From assembly GCA_948146395.1 (NCBI GenBank), contig OX411558.1:50455122-50519121 (forward strand): a stretch of DNA of 64,000 nucleotides, in the 5' to 3' direction. A model generated the notes under the pieces. The model searched no databases. It had not been told where the DNA came from and saw nothing but the letters and a program-made list of their open reading frames with translations. Positions 13,701-25,700 of the stretch are shown here, in pieces. Source of the DNA: Fragum whitleyi (taxonomy: Eukaryota > Mollusca > Bivalvia > Cardiida > Cardiidae). The position numbers and the translations under genes were made by a program. How positions within the stretch are numbered: the first letter of the stretch is position 1; every line of letters starts with the position of its first letter.

Positions 13701-16700
13701 TAACTTCAAGAATTAGCTTTGAATTGGGAATTTCATTCTCTCATTTTGGGAAAAAAAAGTAGTTTTCGTCTTTGGGAACGGGTCCGTTTACCGGACCCGT
13801 TCAAAGAAGGAAAAAAAAACGCTGCACTAACAATTTATACATGGGTGATACAGAGTGGCTTTCCCCTCACAGTGCGGTAAATAGGTATTGCCTGCAATGA
13901 TAGTTCCAGTGTGGAAATAAGTTTAGTACATTATAGAGTAAATAGAGTCTGTATAGATCCACAAGTTTATGAGAGTATTGAGAATACATTATCACCTATC
14001 ATTTACGATGTGAAAGTGATCTTTGATGCCTCACTCTTAATTGTTTATCTAAAGTTATACACAAGGGTGTGGATAATTACAGAATGAGACAAATGATGAT
14101 ACATGTCGACAGTTTAATGTCAACAATAATGAGTCAGATCAAAGCTTCAGTATGCATCAGAAATTAAAATGTAACACTAACTCAATTATATCAAACAGCA
14201 GTGCGTAACACACCAATGGTTGCACAGGTAGCCAACACGGGTGGGGATAGTGTAAATTTACGAAAACTTAACCACAAAAAACTTTAATACTATTTCTTTT
14301 TTTCACAATGTATAATATAGACAAGGTCCCGAACTACCCTCTTTTATGCAGAAAATCTAGTCGGTCGAGATCGCGCAACTCAACTTTACACCTATAAACC
14401 CAAGTTAAATATGATGCTCTACTTAAATCACTGATTGCATTCAATAGAAAACATTTTTTCCTGTCACTCAGTACCTCATTCTTTTCAGAAATGCCAACAA
14501 TTCAGTTCATATTTACTTATCAATTTGGAATCGCGAAGAAACTATTTCTGCAACGGCCATGTTTGTTTATAACCTCTCGACCAATCAGATAGCCTGTTAC
14601 AACTGAACTGTTGAATCAGGCTATCTGATTGGTCTAGAGCTTGTAAACAAAAATAGCCGATGCAGAAATGTTTTCTTCCCGATTCCAAATTGATGAGTTA
14701 ATATTAACTGATTTGTTGGCAATTTTGAAAAGAATAAGATCGTGAGAGACATGAAAAAATGTTTTCAATTGAATGCAATCAGTGATTTAAGTAGAGCATC
14801 ATATTTAACTTGGGTTTATAGGTGTAAAGTTGAATTGTGCGATCTCGACCGACTAGATTTTCTGCGTAAAAGAGGGTAGTTCGGGACCTTGTCTATATTA
14901 TACATTGTGATAGAAAAAAATAGTATAATAATTTTTTGTGGTCAAAATTTGTTAAAATTATACTATCCCCATCCGCGTTGGCTACCTATGAATGGTTGTG
15001 TGACAAAATGGATGATTTTAGGGACTAACAATCCCAAAAGGTCACCCAGTTTATCAGCTAGCCAGAGATTTGCTATACATTACTGATAGATGCCAACAGT
15101 TTTACTGTAAAACTAATATAGGGTTAATTCACGTTTTTGAGGGAGTTAACATGTTCAGAGACCTGAAAATGGTTTAATGCCCGAGCGCAAAAGCACAAAA
15201 AAAGACTATATTATTTATTCAAACATAAATATAAAATAATTTATAGGAATGCTTTAAAGTAAGCTCCATTACCAATAATGCGCCTTAAAATCGCATAAGG
15301 CATTTCACCAACACTTATCTTTTAAACCAAAGTTGCTTGGTAAATTAATGACGTCTCTAAAATTTAATGTGGGTATATGATTGACATCTTTATTTATGCT
15401 CTATATTAATGTTATAAAAAGAAACTAATAAAGTGTATTGGCCCGGACTGAGGATATTTAAGTGAAAAAAGCTGAGCATTAATGGCACATGAATTCACTT
15501 ATTAGTCCCCCACTGGTTACCGATTGGGGGACTATAGGTTTGCTCGATTCTGTCTGTCTGTCCGTCTGTCCGTCACGCTTTTGTCCGGGCTATATCTTCT
15601 AAACCATACTCTGCCACACCCACTTTTTGAGTTATTGCCCTTTGTTGTTTTTACCCTTACATTCTTGTCCGGGCTATATCTTCTAAACCATATGTGCTAG
15701 CACCTTCAAACTTGGTACACTTATAGATCTCATTGAGGAGGAGTGTCATGTTCAAGAACCATTACTCTGCCATGCCCACTTTTTGAGTTATTGCCCTTTG
15801 TTGTTTTTACCCTTACATTCTTGTCCGGAACATATCTCCCAAACTATGTGTGCTAGCAACTTCAAACTTGGTACTCTTATAGATCTCATTGAGGAGAAGT
15901 GTCATGTTTAAGAGATGTTACTCTGCCACACCCACTTTTTTGAGTTATTGCCCTTTGTTGTTTTTACCCTTACATTCTTGTCCGGGCTATATCTTCTAAA
16001 CCATATGTGCTAGCACCTTCAAACTTGGTACACTTATAGATCTCATTGAGGAGAAGTGTCATGTCTGAGAACCGTTACTCTGCCACGCCCACTTTTTGAG
16101 TTATTACCCTTTGTTGTTTTTACCCGTACATTCTTGTCCGGAACATATCTCCTAAACTATGTGTGCTAGCAACTTCAAACTTGGTACACTTATAGATCTC
16201 ATTGAGGAGAAGTGTCATGTTCAAGAACCGTTACTCTGCCACGCCCACTTTTTGAGTTATTGCCCTTTGTTGTTTTTACCCTTACATTCTTGTCCAGAAC
16301 ATATCTCCTAAACCATAAGCCCTATCAACTTCAAACTTTGTACACTGGTAGATCTCATTAAGGAGAAGTGTCATGTTCAAGATCCATAACTCTGCCACAC
16401 CCACTTTTTGAGTTATTGCCCTTTGTTGTTTTTAGCCTTACATTCTTGTCCGGATCATATCTCCTAAACCATGAGTGCTAGCAACTTCAAACTTTGTACA
16501 CTGATAGATCTAATCGGGGACAAGTGTCATGTTCAAGAACTGTTACTCTGCCATGTCCACTTTTTGAGTTATTGCCCTTTGTTGTTTTTACCTTTACATT
16601 TTTGTCTGGAACATATCTTCTAAACCATAAGTGCTAGAAACTTCAAACTTGCTACACTTAAAGATATCATTGAGGACAAGTGTCATGTACAAGAACTGTC

Positions 16701-19700
16701 ACTCTGCCATGTCCACTTTTTGAGTTATTGCCCTTTGTTGTTTCTATCCTTGCATTTTTGTACCGTACTTATCTCCTAAACCATAAGCCCTAGCAACTTC
16801 AAACTTTGTACACTGGTAGATCTCATTGAGAAGAAGTGTAATGCACAAGAACTGTAACTCAGCTACATCCACATTTTTAGTTATTGTTCGTTGTTTTTTT
16901 TTATCCTGACATTTTTGTCCGGACCATATCTCCTGAGCCATCAGTGCTAGCAACTTTAAACTTGGTACACATATAGATCTCATTGAGGACAAGTGGCATG
17001 TACAAGAATCATTCTTCTCCGCTCACTTTTGGAGTTTTTGCCATTGGTTGTTTTTACTCTTATATTTTTGTTTTGGTCATTTTGTTCAAAACCTAATGTG
17101 CTAGCAACTTCAAATTTTGTATACAGTTATAGATCTAGTTAGTAGGAGATATATTATAAGAAAGGATTTTTTGTTATCTGGTGGGGGACTCCTGTATTGC
17201 ATCGCAATACGACATGCACTTGTTATTCTAAGTTTCTCTTGTTAACGGACACGTTACCCAGGGGACAGGTTACCCTTGGACACAAGATTTTGCCTGTTAA
17301 TGTATGCCTATGATGACCGGATAACGTAAATTCTATGCAATATTACACTGTTTATCATTTTTCTATGGTTCTTGGAGGCATATAGGTTCCATGGCCTGTG
17401 TTTTTCTTCTGTGTTTCACTGATACACAGCATGTTTATATATTTCTATCAGAACTGTATACCACATCACTGGGCCTGTGACACAATAGATGACTGTTTAG
17501 ACGGATCAGATGAGAGATATACCACATGCCAACAGTTTCACTGTAACACAGTTATACAATTCCAATGTTCAAACAACAAGTGTATACCTGGTTGGCAGAA
17601 ATGTGACAATGTTTCACAGTGTGGAGATGGATCTGATGAAACACCGAATTTATGTAAGTTTTGAATTATTGTTATAAATTAATTGAAATTTCAAAGTTAT
17701 ACCAAATATGAACAGTTTCACTGTAACATGAATACGCAGATCCAATGTTCAAACGACAGGTGTATACCTTTCTGGCAGAAATGTGATAATGTAACACAGT
17801 GTGGAGACTGGTTAGATGCAATACCAAGTTATGTAATGTTTGAAATAGTCTTGATAACTAATCAGTTGTTTTCTGCTAACATTTTGTGACTACAGCTTGT
17901 TAGCTCCACTAGCGGAAGGCCAGCGAGCTATTGTCATGGCGGAGTGTCCCTCGTGCGTCTGTGTGTGCGTGTGTCCGTCAGTGCGTAAACTTTTTCTATA
18001 AACATCTTCTCCTCCAAAACCTATTGGCGGATTTTAACGAAACTTGGTAAAAATGATCCTTGGGTGGCCCTCTTAAATTGTTCAAAGAATTTTGATTGGC
18101 CCCCAAATATGGGCGTGGCAGGGCATGGCATTTATCCCTTTGAAATCTTTAAAAATCTTCTCCTCCCAAACCAATGGGCCGATTTCAATGAAACTTGGCA
18201 TGCATGTTCCTTGGGTGCCCCTTTTCTTAAATTGTTCAAGAAATTTTGATTGGCCCATAAATATGGGCGTGGCAGGGCGGGGCTTATTTTGAGCCCGAAA
18301 TCTTTGAACGACATCTCCTTCTGAACCACTGGACCGATTTCAATGAAACTTTACCAGAATGATCCCTTGGTGACCCTTTACTAAAATTGTTCAAAACATT
18401 TGATTGGTCCATAAATATGGGCGTGGCAGGGCAGGGCCTATGTTGAGCCCGAAAATTTTGAATGACATTTTCTCCTGAATCACTTTGCTGATTTCAATGA
18501 AACTTTACCAGAATGTTACTTGAGTGTCTCTTTTTCAAAAATTATTTGCTAAATTTTAATTGGCCATCAATATGGGCGTGGCAGGAAGGCGCTTATTTTG
18601 AGGCCAAAATCTTTGAACGATATCTCCTCCGGAACCACTCGGCCAATTTCAATGAAACTTTACCAGAAGTTCCTTGGGTGACTATTTACTTAAATTGATC
18701 AAGAAATTTTTATTGGCCCTTAAATGTGGGTGTGGCAGGTGGGGCCTTTTTTTAGCCCGAAATCTTTGAACAACATCTCCTTCTGAACCTTATGTTTTAA
18801 TTAGATGGGTTAAGGGTTGCAAGTTCATTGTAATTGAGTATTTTGGTGCAATATGGACCAGAACCAGTTAATCATTATTAAATAGGTCTTAGGAGATTTC
18901 GGAGTGTTAATGTATTCATTTAAAGTGAGCTTTATTTAATGAAAGTCTTAAGATTTTAAAGCCAGTGGAGCAATACAGGCCCTCTTGGCCCTCTTGTTTT
19001 TAGTTGGCAATGGTGTAATGCTTAGGTTTTTGACACGCAACTGTGTCAAATCAGTCAAATCTCTTTCTACCAAAGTTTTTGCTTGGAAACTTTCTACATG
19101 CTTCTGTAAAGATATATCTGCCTGTAGACAAATATTCATCATTATGGAGTCTTATTAAGTGGAGTTCAAAACCTTTCCAGACTTGGAGTTTCAGTTAAGT
19201 TTTTACTTGCAACTTATGTATATCTGTAATATCTCTATTTCTGGTAACACAGAAAACAATTATGCAAATCAATTCTACAATACCAATATTTTGGAAATTC
19301 CCACTAAACAAATCTTATATTATTTTTATGAAACAAAACAAAAAACAATAATCATGTTACAAATTTTTTGAAATGCATTCTATAAATACTGAAAATGATG
19401 ATGTCCAAGTGAAACTTGGTAACTCCAGCCCTGTTCTCTGTGATATTCTTACATTCGGAACAGGACTGGGTTTCCTTTACCAACTAATGATAGAAAAAAA
19501 TAAACTACTGTCTTGATACAATGCATAATGATGAAAACAACTGTACCATGTACCATTTATGAATGTTTATCCCCATGTATAATTGAAAAATTACTGGATG
19601 AATAAAGAATATGTCTGTCTGTCTGTCTGGTAAAGATATTGCTTGATAACTTAGCACATTGTAGTGGTAATTCTAAACTTCATAATTACAGCTTAGATCA

Positions 19701-22700
19701 AGCTGTAGTTACGAGGTTTTAGATCAACATTGATGACATACTTCAGTTACCATATCTTCGTAAATATTTATGTGCAACCTTTCCAAATACTGGATAGCTA
19801 CAGCAATTTAATGTTGTAAATTTATAAGATTATTCTGCAGTATATACATAACTAGAATAATGAAACTTTACAGATGGATGAAATATAATTGAGGAGGAGT
19901 GCAATGCACAAGAGCCATAACTCTACTATTCATATTTCCGAGTTATAAATGTCTGTTACATTTAAAGCTTCTTAATTGGATTCCTAAAGTTTTTTTGAAA
20001 GCACAAGAGATATTGACAAGGAATTTGACAGTGACCTGCCCCTGTTGGGGACATAAATATTTCACAAACATCTCTTATTATTTTTCAGGTATAACAGACA
20101 AGTTGTGTAACACAACCCAGTTTAAATGTGTTAATAAGAACTGTGTAGACCCAGATGCTGTGTGTGATCATGTGAATGATTGTGGGGATGCTTCGGATGA
20201 AATTGGTTGTTGTAAGTATCTTTAAATCCTTTTCCCAATACCAAAACCTAGATCTAGTCCAAATTGACCTGGATAACTATTATAGATACAGTGTATTCAA
20301 TGCAAGGGCATAGAAAATAAGTTGAAGATAAAAGTTGTATTCATATAGGTACAATGGAAATTTTGACAATGTCAAGATAGCCTAACACGCACAAAAGAAA
20401 TAAGAAGAAATTACGCAAAACTTAATTTGCAATCAAATTCATATGTCATGTCTGTTTCATTGTTGCTACAGATAATTCCACCCATTTATTATACTCAACT
20501 TCATCTTAAGTGAATGTTGATGCTTTGACATCATATAACCCACATGCTAAATGACCCACTTCGCTTTCTGTGATATTCTCCCAACGTCAATATCCTTGTT
20601 CATTAAATTTACATCCAGACAAATATTCAAAAGTATTGTAGACCCTAAAAAGGGTAAAAAACTAATTTCAGAATTGCAATCCAGTTATAAAAGATTTTAT
20701 TTCATTTTTGATGTGATGTGTCTATGAATAGAGGCTGATGGGAGGTAAAGTTATGTGCAAAGCAAAATCCTCGGGATTCACCAATGGACTTTACCTTTTT
20801 CATATAACTCCTCCTTCATCAGGCTTTATTAATGGATACATTTTAGCAAAAATGAAATTATTTAAAAAAAAAAACCTTTGATCTTTCTTGATAGACTAAA
20901 TTCAAACTTATTATTAACAGATATACAAGAAAGCCCAGTATGTTGAACAAATGACAAGGGTGGTTGTGAACAACAGTATATGGAAGTGAAGATTTTATTG
21001 CTCATGTAAACATTTTCAGATTTCAGATAAATAAAAAGGCCCAATAAATTAAACATATGACAATGGCGGATGTGAACAGCAGCATATGGATATGAAGGGA
21101 GGATTTTATTGTTCATGTAAATAATTTTATTACAGATAAACAAAGAGGCCCAAATAACTGTACAGATGACAATGGCAGTTGTGAACAACAGTGTATAGAT
21201 ATGAAGGGAGGATTTTATTGTTCATGTTAATGTTTAAACATTTCTTTACAGATAAACAAAAAGGACCAATTAACTGTACTGATGACAATGGGGGTTGTGA
21301 ACAACAGTGTACAGTTGTTAAGGGAGGATTTTATTGTTCTTGTAAACCTGGGTTCAAAATCAGTGAAACAGATAAAAAATCATGTGAAGGTATGTTCCAT
21401 CATTATTTTTGATATGTGCAGATGGGTTTTTTTGTGAGAGCAAAATAGCTTCACTAAGCAATCACTTCCAGTAAGCGACCATCTATCTTTCTGTCCATCT
21501 GGCTGTTTAAGGTTCTGTCATACTGTCTGCAAAACTTGCCAAAAAACCCCTCAACATTGCTAATTACTTTAGGCCTATGGAAGATACAATGCTCATGTTT
21601 GGCATGGTGATAGATTTCATTGATACACACCTGCAGATACCAAGGTCAAGGTCATGTGACAAGGCCAATGCCATCTGTCATGGTCAAACTTTTGAAAAAA
21701 TTACCGTTTTACTAACACATATTGTTGGTGTTGAGTATATGATTGAAAATGACATTTAGGTAGTGGAACGTAATAGTTCCACAACATTTCAGCACTAATG
21801 AACTTTCACAATGTTGTCCAAGGTTTCCTAATGAGAATCATTAGGAAACCTCGGTTAACACTGTGAAAGTTCATTTCTCCCAAAATGTTGTGGAACTATT
21901 ACAGATCCTTTACCTTAAACATTTATACTGTTTACAGATGTAGATGAATGTGCAGGCAACAACAACTATTGTCCTCAACTCTGTCAGAATGTTAAAGGGA
22001 GCTTTAAATGTCAGTGTGCTTCTGGTTTTATGGACCATAAAGGGGAGGGAAAGGATTGTAAATCTATTGGTGAGGACTTGTGTTACAATTTTTAGCTCAC
22101 CCGAGCAGGAAGTGCTCATGTGAGCTATTGTGATCACCTTTCGTCCAGCGTCCGTCGTCGGTCGTCGTCCAGCGTCCGTCAACAATTTCTTTAAACATCA
22201 TCTCCTCCTAAACTACTGGGCCAATTAACCCCAAATTTTACAGAAATGTTGCTTAGGTGGCCCCCTTCCAAAATAGCTAAAAGAATTGAAATCCATGAAA
22301 AACCCTGGTTGCTATGGCAACTGAAAATGAAATTTTAAGAAATCTTAAAAATTCTTCTTCTTCTCAACCAGGAGTCCTAGAGTCTTAAAAATTGGCTTGG
22401 ATGATCAGTTCATAGAACTGAATTAAAATAGCCAGCAGGTGCGGAGCACCAGGGGGGAGGGGGTAGAACTTTGGGTAAATTTTGTAATCTTAATCCTTCT
22501 TCCTCTTCTGAACCAGTAGCCCTACAGACTTGAAAATTGGCATGGATGCTCAGTTCATAGACCTGAATAAAAATAGCTAAAATCATATCTGTTGGGCCAC
22601 CAGGTGCAGAGCACCAGGGGGAGGTAGAAGTATTTAGTGTAAATTTTGTAATCTTAAACCTCCTTCTTCATCCGAACCAGGAGCCCTACAGACTTGAAAA

Positions 22701-25700
22701 TTGGCATGGCTGATCAGTTCCTAGACCTGAATTAAATTAACTAAATTCATATCTGTCGGGCCACCAGGTGAAGAGCACCAGGGGGGAGGGGGTAGCACTT
22801 AGTGTAAATTTTTGTAATCTTAAACCTTCTTCTTCTTTGGAACCATGTGCCCTACAGACTTGAAAATTGGCATGGATGATCAGTTCATAGACTTTAATTA
22901 AAATAGCTTAAATCATTTCTGTTGGACCAGCAGGTGCATAGCACGGGGGGTAGGGGGTAGAACTTTGAGAAATTTTGAAATCTTTAACTTTCTTCTTCTT
23001 CGAAACCAGTAGCCCTACAGACTTGAAAATTGACATGGATGATCAGTTCATAGACCTGAATTGAAGTAGTTAAAATCATGACTGTTTGGTCACCAGGTTG
23101 AAAATTTTGAAATCTTTAACTGTCTTCTTCTGAAGAACCAGAATCCCTACAACCTTTATATTTGACATGAATGATCAGCTCATAGATCCTATCTGAAATA
23201 ACTAAAATCATGAATGTTTGGCCACCAGGTGCACAAAGGGGCTGGAGGGTAGCTTTTCAGAGCAATTCTTAAATCTTTAACCTTCTTCTTCTGATAAACC
23301 ATGTGCCCTACAGACTTGAAAAATGGCAAGGATGATCAGCATATGGACCATAATTAGAATAGCTAAAATCATAACTATTGGGCCAACAGGCGCGGAGCCA
23401 CTGGGAGGAAGGGGTAGTACTATGTTAAAAAAAAATCAAATCCATAACCTTCTTCTTCTTCTTCTGAACCAGTATCCCTACAACCTTTATATTTGACATG
23501 GATAATCAGCTCATAGACCCTTTTGAACATAGGTAAAACCATGAATGTTTGACTACCATGTAAATAGCATTGGGGGAGAGGGTAGTATTTTGGGCCAATT
23601 TTGAAAATTTAAACCTTCTTCTGATGATGAAGTAGGAATCTTACAGGCTCTAAATTTGGCATGAGTCATCAGCTCTTGTACTTTAATCAAAATAGATATA
23701 CCGTATTTACCCGAAGTATTCGGACACCCGAAAAATTCGGACACCATTAATTATTTTCAAAAATAATTTATTTTTTGTCCCTAAAATCGGACACAAGTGG
23801 AATTGTCCGTCCCTTAGTTTTCGGACACAAATTTACGTTATATGACTAGAGTTGAAAGGCAAAGTACGCACGCTTACCTTTTGTTTAATTTACGGTATCG
23901 CCGATAATCCCCGTAAGGTGTAATCCATTGTTTGACATCCGATAACCCTTGTTAATTTGATAGCCGCGTGGCTTATCACACCAAATAATGTTATTTGTAA
24001 TAATCGCTACATAAAAGGTTTAATTATTTGCTATCTACATCGGGAGATACGGGTTTATGCACAGTGATCTTTTGTGGGCTGCATACTTGACGTATAAACT
24101 GAACTGCGAGGCATTGATAAGGCTTTGGGAATAGTTCAAACAAGAAATGCGGGTTTGTCGGCTTTTTATTTTTCAATCTGGTCGTAAAAGTATCAGATAC
24201 GCCGTAATCGAGAATATAGGCCTAATGGTAACAATATCCAGTCAGAAAAAAAGCTGGTTTGGAAATTCTTTTTTATCATGATTATTATTTCTAAGGCGTG
24301 AATTTTAGCGACAAACAAATAAGACCGATCCATTCCTGCGAAAGGCAAGATACCCGGAACAGTTGAATAAAACAGGTGTTATCAAACGAGGCGAGGCAGT
24401 AATGGCGTAAATCTAATCCATAAGCGTCTAGAGATACAGTTGTATGCGAAACATAATAGAGTTGAAAGTTAAACACGTAACCAAGGAGACGACCCGAGTC
24501 GAGTGTCGAGACCGTCTCAAATTATGTAATGACCGACATTCATCGACCCGAACACAAACCGTCTGTGTACATGTATAAAAGTTCGAGGCAGTGCGATGAA
24601 ACAAAATATGCCGGTAGAGAATTGTCTCTTTAGATCGGAGGATTATTATCCAATGGAAAACGAGAGAGATAGAGAGAGAAAGAAAGAGAGAGAGAGAGCG
24701 AGAGACGAATTTGTTTAGCTCCAGTTATTCGCTTTCATACGTCCATTCACGAAAATCTAGCGGTCATTCAATTTTCAATATTTGGAACGTCTGCCGTTCA
24801 CTACCGAAATATCGTAACTACTAAGACTCCGAATATTATTTATTTCATAATTGTAGATCTGTAAGCAAAATATCCTAACTACGGCTTTCGGTGTCCTTAC
24901 TTCCGATATTTCAGTCACTCGTCGTCTATTTATTTGTGAATGCCGATTGGCGACAAAAACAACGTTACTCCAGTGAAACGAAGCTTGAGTTCTGATATTT
25001 AATTAGCTGGACGACATTTTGCTTCCCGTTTCCGCTGATTTGGAGCCAAGGTGAAAAAGAATGGCGATGATAAGGGATAAACTATAATAAACAAAGTTTT
25101 TCCGTCTCCTTTTTAGCTCCACTGGCTGAAAGCCACTGGGGCTATTGTCATGGCGTTGTGTCCGTCGTGCGTCCGTCCGTCCGTCTGTCTGTGCGTGCGT
25201 GCGTCCGGTCGTAAACTTTTCTTTAAAAATCTTCTCCTCAGAAACTACTGGATGGATTTCAACCAAACTTCACAGGAATGATCCTTGGGTGACCCTCTTT
25301 CAAAGTTGTTCAAGAAATTTTGATCCAATGAAAAACATGGATTTAATGGGCGTGGCTAATTTCCAAATATGGTAAAAAGTGAGTTTTCTCAGATTCTAAT
25401 CAATGGATACCAATGAAATTTTACATGAATGATCCTTGGGTGACTCTTTATCAGTCTACAAAAAATCATTATTATCGGATGGAAAATGTGCATTTTATGG
25501 GCGGAGGTCATTTCTCTATATGTTATATAGTGGAAACTTTGAAAATTATTTTCTCAGAATATAACTGATGGATATCAACCAAATTTCATTGGAATAATCC
25601 TTGAGTGACCCTTTATCAGTGTACAAAAAATCATTGTGATCGGATGGAAAATATGCATTTTATGGGCAGAGGTCATTTCTCTATATGTTATATAGTGTAA

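Noticed and set aside
15504..17222. CRISPR-like regular repeats
   Set aside because: Units of about 156 bp directly abut without spacers, in a eukaryotic intron; this is a transposable-element core.
17683..17889. A real additional LDLa exon
   Set aside because: Calcium ligands and the last cysteine are lost and no proper acceptor is present; the annotated exons already join in phase without it.
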